Assembly (NCBI RefSeq): GCF_007655135.1
Contig: NC_045129.1
Coordinates: forward strand, 20,682,274 to 20,746,273
DNA length: 64,000 nt
Reading direction: 5' to 3'
Source of the DNA: Punica granatum
Lineage: Eukaryota; Streptophyta; Magnoliopsida; Myrtales; Lythraceae
Shown: piece after piece, positions 32,564 to 44,178 of the stretch
How positions within the stretch are numbered: the stretch's first letter is position 1
Layout: each line of letters begins with the position of its first letter
Made by a program: the position numbers and the translations under genes
Notes under the pieces: model-generated
The model's input: only the letters and a program-made list of their open reading frames with translations
Told to the model about the DNA's origin: nothing
The model's database searches: none

Positions 32564-35500
32564 TGTCAGCACCCCATTTTGGCTCACCATTCCAAACAAC
32601 GATATTAGCAATGATCCAAGCCACGACTTGAGCAGAATACAGAAAACGGCTCGGCAGAGCAAGAAATCACTATTCATCCTCAAGTCGGCAAAATTGAGCA
32701 AATGACCCATGGATGCGACAGAAGGACTCCAGGGGTCACCAAAAGGCAACAGAGCGACCAGAGAGCTAAACAATGTCCAAAACCGGCATTTTCAATATAT
32801 CACACGGACGATACCATTTTCCGATAGTTCGCTCGGTCGTCGGAAAATAGCCAATGTTGGACTCCAAAAATCCACTTCAATGCCAAATAGATGAAAAGTG
32901 TCCTCAAAGGCATTTTGCAAATCATCTGCTCTATACAGAACAACTTTCTGTATACAGACAACTTTTCAGTGGAAGTCCAAAAATGCCGGTTTCCTGGAGA
33001 AAAGTTAATTCCAAATATCAGACGCGGCCATGCCCCGCCAGCACACAGAGCATGAACAATGCTTCAGATTGTCTCTTGGAAGTCACACAGACACTTCAAA
33101 TGACTTCCGAGCGGCAAAACAAGCATACCCTTCTTCAGAAGAGCATAGCCGGAGACTGGTCTGATGCAATTACGGCATACAAAGTTCATACCGCATTGCC
33201 CTAAAAACTCTAGCGGACATTCGCAATTGGGCAAAACAAACAGCGAAACGCTTATCAGTTTCCCGAGTAACCTCCGAGGAGCGGAAATGGCCATTTTCAG
33301 TGGAAATGCATATCCGGAGGTTCTTTTCACGGAAACTTGATGTCGATTGTGTACCACCCTACATCATGTTAGCCTTCTCAAGGCTCAACGTGGAATAGTC
33401 GAAATAAACCACAAGACTCATCTAGACCTCCCGAGCAATGCTTTAGAGGTCTCAGATACACTTTTCAAGTCCTTGGAGGTCTGACCTTGACAAACAGAGA
33501 TTACAGTAATCTCCAGAGTACCCAAGCAACTCAGAAGTCATCCTGAGAAATCCAGTTTCGGCCTCCTAGGACGTCTCCGGCCCCACGTTAGCATTATCGG
33601 CTCAAGGGATGATTGTTCACGTTGTCTGACAACTTATGTCAAAATGACCAACGTGAGATGCAGGTACGAGATATGCAGTCAGAAGCGGACAACTTCGCCC
33701 TGGTCACTTGCAACGAGCAAAACCGGCTTCCGAGCCTCACACACATCCGGGACATTTCTCTATGAAAAATGTCAATCTCGGGCTCATTAACTCCGTTTTC
33801 ACGCGTATATCGACAATTCGACTTTCAATTCGAACCACGAACTTCGAATACGCAACCAATCGAGACCCGAGTCTTTTACCGGTTTCTCCTCACGAGCTGT
33901 GGGACCCACGGGCTGCCCAAGGGCAACCGCCCTTTGCCCCCAAACTTTCGGCCTTTTCCTCTTCCTCTCTTGCCCTCACCTAGCCCAAAATATCTTTGGT
34001 CTTTCTAGTCAACACTCAAGCCATTAACTCCACCTCCATTAATGCTTCTTGGCTCTTCCTCATCAAGATACATGGAGGACATTCATCCTCATCTCCATTA
34101 GGGCAGCCGACTTTTGTTAATGAGGCACTTAATGGTGCTTTGTTTTGCTTAATTGCTCATTAGCTTCACATATATATTGCATACTTGTCATTAAGTTAAT
34201 CATTCATGAAGCACACATGATCTTGCTAGTTTCTCCCTCTAGAAAATGCTCTCAACTTCTTAGGAACCAGCAGCAAGCAAATAACTTGATGAAAACCGAA
34301 AACCAAGCCAAATATCCTTAGAGTTTAGGTCGGGATCCATAGCGGGCACTATTCCGACTTATATCCAAAATTCCTCAAACTTCATGGACGACATGTTTCG
34401 GACCCAAGGATTCCATTTCTGAACCCAGTTTTTTAGTTTGAAGTCATTTGCTGATTGTTTTGGGTCGTTTTAATCATTTCGGGTGAAGTTGGAGCTCTCG
34501 GGTGAACTGTGACGCGTCACCAGCGTCACCAGCGCCACCAGCGCCCGTCACCGAGCACCCCAGCGTCCGTCATCGAGCACGTCCGTGCCTGTCACCAGCA
34601 CCCGTCACCAGCGCCACCAGCGCCCGTCACCGAGCACCCCAGCGTCCGTCATCGAGCACGTCCGTGCCTGTCACCAGCACCCGTCACCAGCGCCACCAGC
34701 GCCCGTCACCGAGCACCCCAGCGTCCGTCATCGAGCACGCCCGTGCCTGTCACCAGCACCCGTCACCAGCGCCACCAGCGCCCGTCACCGAGCACCCCAG
34801 CGTCCGTCATCGAGCACGCTCGTGCTTGTCACCAGCGCCCGTCACCGAGCACCCCAGCGTCCGTCATCGAGCACGCCCGTGCTTGTCACCAGCGCTCGTC
34901 ACCGAGCACCCCAGCGTCCGTCATCGAGCACGCCCGTGCCTGTCACCAGCGCCACCAGCGCCCGTCACTAGCGTCGCCAGCGTCCGTCATCGAGCACGCC
35001 CGTGCCTGTCACCAACGCCTGTCACCAGCGCTCGTCACCAGCGTCGCCAGCGTCCGTCACCAGCGCCACCAGCGCCCGTCACCAGCATCACCAGCGCCTG
35101 TCATCGTGCTTGCCGTCACCCGTCATTGTGCCCGACTCCCGTCACCGTGCTTGACCGTGCTCGTGCACGCCCACCGTTGCACCCGAATACTCTTTGAAGG
35201 GTTCCACCGAGTCACCCGACTCTCAAACACTTCCCCGACTCTTTCCTCGTATCCCGAGGTTAGGTAAAACATTCTCGACCTAGAGGAGTTAGGGCTTTTC
35301 ATATTTTTGCATGGCTATGGAGTATTATGGTGTTTCATTCATGTTTAACTTGCAAGATCCAATTTTTATGCAATTTTATGTTATATTATGCATGTGCACT
35401 ACCTCATGACTTGCTAGCATGTCGGAAAAGGGCTTGGATCGTCGTAAAGAAGACTATCCCGACCCAACTATGGCAAACTAACTCTCGGCCAAGTCTCTAA

Positions 35501-37978
35501 ATGAGAGGGTTGAGACTTAAATTGCTCTTTCCGGGTTAAGATCGGTCTCCTTAGCCGATCCAAGTTAGTTTCCGAGCTTGTTTTATCGTTGTTGCACGCA
35601 TGAAGATGGTGTTATTTTATCCTTTCCTTAACTAACACGTTTGTGAATGTTTGTATGTTTAAATGAGCTAAACAAATCGTGATAACACCGGCTTTTTGTT
35701 AAAAAGGAGTGTTATTTATCACGGTTGATGTTTGAGCATGCGAAAAATAATTAAACCACGACTAGGAAATCATTTGTGACTCGGATAGAGCCATGAGAAC
35801 CTTCGGCCACCTTTCATAAGATGAAGCCGAGGGCTTCTTGGCCTTCCTTGGGTCAAGAATGATTTCCTTATCTCAAGTTTAATTCGTTTATCGGACGGTG
35901 TGAATTTTTTAACTTCAATGTCTTTACGATTCCTATGTTAAAGTATCGTTTAAAGACTCTTTTAAAATAAACGTGCATGGATTCATGTATCGAGGACTCA
36001 TTTGGATCCATTCGGTTATAAGAATATTGTCGGTTATTCAACTGAATTATCCTTGATCGTTATGGATTCATTTTGGTCGTCGAATCACGAATCGTTTTCC
36101 TAATTAATGCATTCGGCTATAACCCTTAAGCATTAATTCCACAAATGGGTTAATCGGGACGCCCACATGATTAAACCCACTTCACACTGATAAAGTTTAC
36201 ACAAATTGGCCGTTAACTGATAACTCGCGTCGACGAGTCGTCAAATGACGTTGATGCCCTTTTCAAACTTATCAATTTCAAAACCCGAAACGCGCGGTCC
36301 GATGTAGCATGAACGTCTGAAAAGGGCTTCTGTGTCTCAACTTGAGTTTTTACCTGATTCCAGGTAGCTCAGGTCACGATACAGAAGATCTTTCTAGATC
36401 ACTTCCGGGCAGATCGACCGGTTCTTTGGCTTTTTCGGGGTTCTTGCACAACCCTGGACGATCTAGGGATTTGGTTGACACCGGCTACAGGCCGAGGTAG
36501 CCCGCACTACGATGTTTCCCCTTTTCTGAAAACAATTTTCAAATAAAGGGCAAAAATCGTCTTTTCACAATTCAGCGACACTCTTAGGGTTAGCATGACA
36601 GAAACACTACAGTACGGGATAAGAACGGGCTACCTGTTCAGGTGCAGGTTCATCTGCATAGCCTTTTCCTATCTAACTGATGAGTTTCTGTCATCCTAAC
36701 ATAGACTCGGGTAACTAGAACGGTTATCTCTGTCAGAAAACATGCAAAAATGCTGATTAACCTTTCACTCGACCTAACCAAACACTAGATAAGGGTTAGG
36801 AGGAATTCTAGATTCCAAATCTAGAGTCAAAACACGAGTTTGGTTAATTCAGTGGTAATTCAGTGTCACAATACGAAACAACTGTAAAAGCAATCCACAC
36901 ACCTGAGATTTGACTCTCTTTGTCAAGTTCTCAAAACAAAGCCGAATGCTAAAACATTAGCACATGTTTGATTGTTTAGCATATGGCATTTGCTTGCAAA
37001 AACACCCCTGGGTTAATAATCTGTAAATTCACGTAAACACGACAATAACAAACACTTTGTCTGTTATTAACATGTTGCGTGTTATCTTTCCACACCTGTT
37101 TGCCATGCGGGTCGAGCCTGATCCCTAGGCCGAATAATATTAGCGTTCAACGCCCTAATCATCGAGCACAGGGTCCATCACCCTAATCAACACTCACAGG
37201 GTCCAACGCCCTATTCAGCGAGAGCGTCCCTTGAATTTCAGTTCTTCGGTCTTTTCCCTAAACTCACGGTGAGTTAGAGTGGAATAATAACCGAACGCAA
37301 AACGACTGGAATTCAACCCTTTTGTAATTTGTATTTATTGTTTTCGAGAGCATTGTAAGGATTTCATTTTGTACTTTTATTCTGTAAGAATTCCAGTCGG
37401 TGAGCGAACGGTCTGAGAGTCGAATTAATCGAATCGGTCTAATGCTTGCCCAGATACAAGTAAATCCAAGAACTCGTGGTTCTGGTTCACGCAGGGATTC
37501 AACCTCCATGGTTCGATGAACTGTAACACAAGATTGTGAACCAACTCCCCGACATACGGGTTTACTTCTCTCTCGGCTTCTCAACCGACATCGTTTGGTT
37601 CACCGAATCTCCGGTGTCAAAACGTGCGAGCCGAGTGCAACTTAATTCATGCGGTAAATCATAAAACATGCAAGCCTAGCAAACCAGAGTACCGAAAGGG
37701 TGTGCGGGATATAGGCCCGCACATAACATGAACCCCCGAACACGGATTTTCTGGTTCCGCACAGACCAATGCCTTAACAACAAACTAGGTGTTCCATACC
37801 CCTAGACCCGGGTAACTTATTCGCCCTCGACCTTCGGGTCGTATAGTGATAAGTGGCGACTCCTTCTCTCACGCGTGTCCGTCACGCATCCCCACGGGAA
37901 GGTGGACACCCCCCAAGCCGCGCGATCCAAAAGCGCGCAATGCGGGCCCCGACGAGAGTCCACATTCGGGTCCGTACA
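32564..37978 (+). repeat. 5' LTR of element B (5415 bp)
   Basis: It starts TGTCAGCACCCCATTTTGGC and ends GGGTCCGTACA. TATATAT is at 34171-34177. A minisatellite lies at 34509-35190, with the donor-like GGTTAG/GTAAAA at 35264, the U5 hairpin trio at 37138-37212 and the 21-nt hairpin at 37702-37722. It is 98 bp shorter than the 3' LTR, and by position the difference falls within the minisatellite. Confidence 0.95.
34509..35190 (+). repeat. Minisatellite in B 5' LTR (79- and 57-bp units)
   Basis: Units starting CCCGTCACCGAGCACCCCAG begin at 34544, 34623, 34702, 34781, 34838 and 34895, so the period is 79 bp for the first units and 57 bp later. The longer form has an extra 22 bases. It sits in U5, about 70 bases before the conserved donor-like site, at the same place as the D array. 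ORFs in all three frames here are not genes. Confidence 0.9.
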
Positions 37979-37981
37979 GCT

Positions 37982-38000
37982 TGGCGACTCCGCTGGGGAC
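37982..38000 (+). promoter_or_regulatory. Primer-binding site of B
   Basis: TGGCGACTCCGCTGGGGAC lies three bases after the LTR end. It begins with TGG, as required to pair with a tRNA CCA end. Published Ogre elements use tRNA-Arg. Confidence 0.88.
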
Positions 38001-38590
38001 ATACTTAGTGGGTTCAGGCTCGATTCGTTTGCTTGCTTGCATGTTCATTTACCGCTTCCTGCAATTTTCTGCTTATCTACTTTATGCACCTTTACTTTCT
38101 GCACTTGCATTGCATCATTCTAGTGGATTTAGGTACCTCGCTTGAAATCCCACGGGAGCCGATTTAGGAAGCTAGGTTAGTCAGAGGTTCCGAGTAAGGG
38201 AACGGATCGAGTCGGCTCCGCCACCGAACCGGCCCCCAAAGATCCTCGCTCGATTTCAAGGAATTGACACCCTTGAATCGGGAGCCCCCATCCCTAGTTA
38301 GTGGTTTTCCCAGTAGAACATTGAAACCATGCATAAACAGGGACTGTCATGCTGGACCAAAAATAACTTTCACGCCGCCAACCGACCCAAAAGTTGAGTC
38401 TTTGAGTCGGCTCGTAGTTTTTCTTTTAGGCGAGCCTTTTGTTGTTTTCACTAAAGGAGTGTTGTATATTGTAAAGAACTCGTGCTATAATTTATTTTCT
38501 GCACCTACATGCATATTTTCAAAACAAACTAGGACATTGCATCAGTTTGTTTATAAACATTAAACCAACATCTTCTCCATTTAGGTAAGA
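38001..38590 (+). other. B leader (5' UTR)
   Basis: Non-coding leader conserved with E (1-330) and C1. It ends with TCTTCTCCATTTAG/GTAAGA directly before the ORF1 ATG. This motif has both acceptor-like and donor-like halves and is conserved in C1. Confidence 0.7.
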
Positions 38591-40087
38591 ATGGATCGCT
38601 CGCGTCCCTGTCCTAGGCTTGATATCATCATCACACCATCTGCGGACATTACTCGCCTTTGGAACACATTCCGCCCAGTGGACCGTGCATTCCTCCGGCT
38701 CATCATAGGAGACCTACCATTACTCGCCGATTCTCCCGTTGATTGGACCCTACTCAGAACTGCCATTAGTTTTTGGGACACTCAGCGAGCCGTTTTCAGC
38801 TTTCATGGGACAGAGTTAGCCCCTACAGTAGAAGAATATGCGACACTCCTTCAGCGGTCTACACCGATTCATGACATCCTGGTGCCTAACCAGTTTGCCA
38901 CGATACAGAATAGACTAGCCATCCTTTTAGGTCTCCGCAACGAAAAAGTTCATTGCGAGCTTCAGTATGGAGGGGAGCACAGCATTAGGACTACATGGCT
39001 CATAGATTTCATACAGGCCTGTGCTCTGAATGCCACGGGAGAGTCCTATCAGCGTGACGCTTGTCACGGGTTTCTTTTGCTCATCTTCGGGACTATGCTA
39101 TTCCCGTACTCGTCGAACCTCACAGACGGGGCACTTGCTCAGGTCATCCTCCAAGTGGTAGGAGGCCATAGTTATGTGGAAGCCGTTTTGGCTGAGACCA
39201 TTCGGTCTCTTGACTATGTACGAGAGAATCGACGGGGCAGGATGAGAGGATCCCCACATCTGCTTCAGATTTGGCTTCTAGCACATATCAGACCGTTCGG
39301 CTTATCCCATCCTTTTTCATGTATCACCGACGAACGATCACTCATCGCTCGTTTACTTCATGTGTTTCGACCCTCCGACCGTAACTACACCGACTGGATG
39401 CGGTTTATGGAAGAACTCACCCCAGCACAGTTTTTATGGACTACACGTTGGAATCCTGGCGGTCCCATGATCATTGGATGTCCTTCAGTTATAAGACTTC
39501 CCTTAATCAGTCATTTAGGGAGCACACTTATCTTTCCAGCCCGAGTCATCAGACAACTCGGTGGGCTACAAGATATTCCTATAGAGGCAAATCGCACTTC
39601 ACACCGTTTCAGGTAGGCAAACACCACAATTTCACTCCCGGATAGGGTTCTACGGGTTAGAGAGGTCCGACGCTTATGGAGCACGCGCATCGTCCAGGAA
39701 CTGTACTTCCCAGAGCATCCCACTGACGAGGAGCGAGCTTTCTCAGCTTCAACAGCGTATGTGATGCAGTTCCATCCGTATGGATTCGCACCTGTTCGTC
39801 GGCTACGCATGCCACAGATGCTGCAGACATCGCAGGCAGACATTCCAGATGCAGAGAGCTCAGTCCAAGGAGCCGTGCGCACAGAGCTGCAGGTTATTAG
39901 GGCAAAGCGAGATCGTCTTCGCTGTGAGCTAGTGGATATTCGTGCAGAACTCACCGACCACAGAGAACTTCAGAGCGAGTTAACTCAAACTCGTGCACGC
40001 GTAGTGAGCCAAGACAGGGTGATAGCGCGTTTGAGCGCTACGTTGGATCGGGCGCAGGCAAGAGCGCGCAGGATCTCCCATCCTTGA
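38591..40087 (+). pseudogene. ORF1 of B: plant-mobile-domain-like protein with C-terminal coiled coil
   Basis: The extra ORF typical of Ogre elements, about 498 codons. Residues 1-341 are open, then a TAG at 39614 (expected CAG) interrupts, and the same frame runs on to TGA at 40085. The N-terminal ~250 residues, with FRPVDRAFLRLIIGDLP and GTELAPTVEEYATLLQR, resemble the transposon-associated plant mobile domain (PMD, perhaps the DUF7745 group). Family naming is from memory, not a search. The last ~90 residues are charged heptad-like helix (ELQVIRAKRDRLRCEL, then ELTQTRARVVSQDRVIARLS), a probable coiled coil. The role of ORF1 is unknown. A donor-like GTAAGA sits seven bases before the ATG. 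Confidence 0.8.
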
Positions 40088-40392
40088 GCTCAGTTGCTGA
40101 GCGTTTTTTCCTGTACAGAACCCGCGTAGCGCTCACTCAGCTACGGGTCGTAACAGTTGTCGGTTTAATGTTTATGTTTCCTTTCGAACAGACTGCCTTT
40201 GTAAATTATGACACGTGAATCAAACTGATGTAATGGCATTAGTGTTTTTAAACTCATACATCTCATGCATTCATATATTGTCATTTACATCTCGAAGATG
40301 GTCAACACACAACAATTACACTTATACACTTACACATACATAGGTACTAACAACTGGCGTCGCATCGATATCCTACTCAGGCACGCGGAAGA
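40088..40392 (+). other. Spacer between ORF1 and gag
   Basis: Non-coding. It contains ACATACATAG/GTACTAACAA (AG at about 40343), an acceptor-like sequence about 50 bases before the gag ATG. The equivalent in C1 is TGTAG/GTACTCGCAA. Confidence 0.5.
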
Positions 40393-43010
40393 ATGGCCGA
40401 AGAGCAACAACCCGTTATCTCGGAGCAAGACGCGCCACCGATGCCTGTACAGTCCCTTTCGGAAGACACACGCGTGATGTCATCTCCAGCATCTACAGCG
40501 TATTCCAGCGCTCTTCCAACGCACTTCCCTTCTCCTGCACAGGCGTCATCCAATGTTGTCGATCCCGTGCGTTTTGCTGCACTCGAAGGGATGGTTAATC
40601 AGTTGGCTGCCAACATGAATACCAATATGACAGAGCTCATGGCTATGCTTCGGGATCAAAACCGAGCTTCCTCGAGCCACACTCCGCCTCCTGAACGCAG
40701 GACAACTGTTCACCGGAACCCGATCGACCCTCCTATTTATGTGACGGATAGCGAAGATATGTCTTTTCCAGCAATGACATATGTGCCGACAGTCAGCCCA
40801 GTCAGTGATCCTATGCCACCACCACCGGCTCCTACTTCAGTGCCGTTTCCACCCGCGGCATTCCTATCAACAGATCCCGCGATGCTCACTTTGCCGCCGC
40901 TCACCATACCTACTCAATCTCCAATTTACACCGTTCCACCACCGACGGTTCCTCCAGTCCCGATCACACAAATCCCTGCTCCCACTGCGGAACCTTTTTC
41001 CTTCCAAGCTCCACAAACCCAAATGAGCTTCTCCTACCAAACTCCACCGCCTCTAAATATTCCCCCCACTGAGCCAGGCACGCCTACTCATGCCGCACCT
41101 GCAGTTCTACCGACGAACATTCCTCCTGAAAATGAACAGGAGAAAAGAATGAAGAGAATGGAGGAAACCATTCGAACCCTCCAAGCAGGCACGTCCCGTC
41201 CTGACTCCGGTGACAGTGACTGGAATCTCTTTCCGGGCATGTTGTTGCCCCCTAAGATCAAGATTCCAGATTTTAAGAGGTACGATGGGACCAATGACCC
41301 TCGGCATCATCTCCGTCACTATCATAGCAAAATGCTTTCGTATTGGGATTACGAGGAATTTGTCATCCAGACTTTCCAAGACAGTCTTACGGGATCGGCG
41401 CTAGATTGGTTTATGACCCTGAAAGCCGGCGACATCCCTACATGGACAGATCTTTCTCAGAAATTCCTCGACCAGTACCGATTCTGTGCAGAGACACCTC
41501 CTACTCTTCTTGATCTTAGCATGACAGAGATGAGAGAAAGTCAAACTTTCGAAGCATATGCAACAGAATGGAGAGGAAAAGCGGCAAAGCACATTCCACC
41601 AATCACTGAGCGACAGCAAGTTCAACTGTTTCATTCTACGCTCAGAGGCGCATATTACTCACATCTCCTGGCTCATACTTCCTCTTTCTCAGACCTGATT
41701 GAGGCAGGAAAGAAGTTGGATATGGGTGTTAAGCTAGGAAGAATTGAAGGCCCGTCAAGGAAGAAGGACGGAGAGACACCGAAGAAACAAACTGCCGAAA
41801 TATCCAGAAGAGGCAAAGACGCAACTATTGGCATCGTCAATTCTGGACATCAAGCTCCACAGCCAATGTCGGTGGACTACACCCCTGCATTACCGACTTC
41901 TCAGGCATACGCGCATCCCGTGCAGTATGTGCAACCTCATCAAACGCCGCAAGCTTATTTCTCAACCCCGCCCACTGTCATCCAGTCGCAACCTCCGCAA
42001 CCGTACCCTCCTATTCAAGTTCAACAAGCTAGACCCCCGGCTTCGAGACCTCCTCAGTCGGCTCAACGTGTTCCAGCTCCTAGAACTCAACAAGACAGTG
42101 CTGCTCAACCGCGTTCACGCAAGCAATACACCAATATACTAGCCCCCCCTCTCACATATTCAGACAGCTCCTTGCAGGCGACAAGATCAAAACAGAAGCA
42201 CCAGGTCCCTGTTTCGATCCGTCCATGCATAACGAAAATCTTCGTTGTGAATTTTATCAGGGTGCTCCTAGTCACACTCTGGATACTTGTTGGAGACTCC
42301 AGGATAAAATCTACGAGATGATTGATGCAAGACAAATCTCCTTTAACGAGGTGAAGCCGCCGAATGTCCGTGCAAATCCTCTTCCTGATCATGGATCAGG
42401 TTCAGGACCTTCTGTGAACATGATTAGCATTGCTGCTATTGAGGAGGAAGAAGACGCGCAAAAGGCCTCAACTCCATTTGCCATTAACTATGCTCCAGTA
42501 GAAGTCGCATTCGCTCTCGTCCCGTTCGTTATAGAAGTTCATGCAAAGGAGCCTTATCACGATAGTCGAGTTCCCTGGACATATGAGAGCGAGGTTGCCA
42601 GTGCAGAACTGGAAATGAGCGCGATGGGAATCACGCGTTCAGGACGGGTTTATCAGGGTCCAGAGCCTGTTGACAAAGGAAAGGCTCCCGCTACTGAGTT
42701 CTCAACCGTTCCAAAAGCCGTGTCACTCTCTATAAAGAAGGTCACCGATCAAGAAGCCGAAGATTTCATGAAGGTGATCAAAGCAAGCGAATACAAAGTG
42801 GTCGAGCAAATGAGCAAGTCACCAGCTCATATATCGCTGCTCGCATTGCTTTTGAACTCCGAACCTCATCGGAACGCTTTGCTGAAAGTTCTCACTGCGG
42901 CACAAGTCCCGAAAGATACTGCACCGGATAGAATCGAGGAGACGGTGAACTCTATTTTCTCGAATCAGATTTCCTTTTCGGAAGACGAAATTCCCTCGGA
43001 AGGACAATGA
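40393..43010 (+). pseudogene. gag: B gag: capsid and nucleocapsid region
   Basis: It starts MAEEQQ. Residues ~1-90 are low complexity and ~92-240 are proline-rich. At ~246 NEQEKRMKRMEETIRTLQ begins a helix, and ~275-450 is the retrotransposon-gag core (WDYEEFVIQTFQDSLTG, DWFMTLKAGDIPTWTDLSQK). A Q/P-rich linker follows. Near 42165 a single base is missing compared with A, shifting the frame; the second part (42225 on) holds the degenerate zinc knuckle CEF...GAPSHTLDTCW. The frame ends at TGA 43008-43010, where A has a Gly codon. Gag assembles the particle and packages RNA. This copy would give only a truncated product. Confidence 0.88.
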
Positions 43011-43013
43011 CAC

Positions 43014-43987
43014 TTGCGGGCATTGCATATAGTTTGCAAGTGCAACAACCACGTCGTTGGTCGAGTCATGATCGACAACGGCTCTGCTCTTAACGTTTGC
43101 CCCATCTCCACGTTGAAACAGATGAACGTGGACATGAGTCGCATTCGTGCAAGCAAGACCACCGTTCGAGCCTTTGACGGCTCTAAGAGAGTGGTGAACG
43201 GTGAAATTGATCTCCTAATTGATGTGGGTCCTTTCTCATTCTCTATTACCTTCCAGATCCTTGAAATACCCAATGCTTTTAGTCTCCTACTTGGAAGGCC
43301 ATGGATTCACGCCGCCGACGCCGTTCCTTCATCATTGCACCAGAAGTTGAAATTCTTTGCTGAAGGCAAACTCATCACTGTCAACGGCGAGGAAGATTAT
43401 GCAGTCTATAAGGAAACGGCCATCCCTTATATCAACATTGGAGAAGATCAGAATCTCCCCTTCCATTCTTTCGACATGATCTCCGTAATTCGAGACTACG
43501 GAGAGGTCAGTCCATCACGAACTGATCGCATGATTGGAAAGGTTCTCTTGAAGAACAATTATGTCCCTGGAACTGGACTCGGGGCACGTGCACAGGGAAT
43601 CCTTCGACCGATTGAAATGGAGGAATACCACAATAGGAGGGGACTCGGCTTTCGCCCCTCCTGTCATGAGATCATGCAAGCTCGCCGTGGAAAACATCTA
43701 CACCGCCTTGCTGCATATTACAGAAAGCTTTGTAGAGGCATTCCAGTTCCACCCCTCTCACAGTTTTTTGCAGCACCACCGTAAATCATGGGAGGCACCT
43801 CCGAGAGCCCGATCACTGAAACAGATGACTTCTCTTCGGATGCAATTGAAGCGTTTTTGGCTTTGCCAGCCATATATGCCGTCACTGAGGAGACATCTTC
43901 TAGGGTTCATATCCGCCCTGTACGGGAGGATGAGGAGCTTACCAACTGGACTTCAGTTCCGCTCTACTCGGCCGTAGTTGCCGATGT
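43014..43987 (+). pseudogene. pro: B aspartic protease and G-patch, exon 1 of pro-pol
   Basis: Same frame as the second part of gag, after the TGA at 43008. The protease active site is IDNGSALN, with the Asp codon at 43074. The Asn in place of Thr/Ser is also in A and appears usual for this group. The flap region and LLLGRPWIHAA follow. A G-patch is at about 43527-43655, with PGTGLGARAQGI and RRGLGF. G-patches after the protease are known in some retroviruses and plant elements and are thought to bind nucleic acid. TAA at 43782 breaks the frame, which then runs to GCCGAT GT at 43987, the exon edge. The protease would process the polyprotein. Confidence 0.85.
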
Positions 43988-44178
43988 GTAAGAGGGTCTT
44001 TATACATAATGCTGCCTGCGTGTCGGCAACGCCATAAGCCACATGACAGAAGAGGGGTTTTTGTTATGGCCTGTTAATAGAATCCCTGCGTGCTTTTTGA
44101 TTTCCTGTGTCTAAATTCTCTCTCTTGCACTTACTCCTAGCATCTTTAATTTCTAAAACAATTCACTTTCATGTCCAG
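43988..44178 (+). other. Ogre intron between protease and reverse transcriptase (191 bp)
   Basis: The donor is GATGT/GTAAGAG at 43988. The acceptor is TTCACTTTCATGTCCAG at 44178, after a T-rich tract. Removal of 191 bases brings the protease frame, which stops inside the donor (GTG TAA), into the RT frame. Splicing of an intron at this place is established for Ogre elements. Unspliced RNA would make Gag-Pro and spliced RNA would extend into Pol. Confidence 0.9.

Noticed and set aside
37982..38000. tRNA-like sequence at the PBS
   Set aside because: Only the 3'-end complement is present; no cloverleaf can be formed around it.
38591..40087. ORF1 as a host plant-mobile-domain gene captured by the element
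   Set aside because: It lies at the standard Ogre ORF1 position, and C1 has a remnant at the same place, so it is a regular part of the element.
42160..42230. Programmed frameshift between gag core and zinc knuckle, since B and C1 both change frame here
   Set aside because: B shifts by -1 and C1 by +1 at slightly different bases, and A stays in one frame. No slippery site is seen. Independent indels explain it better.
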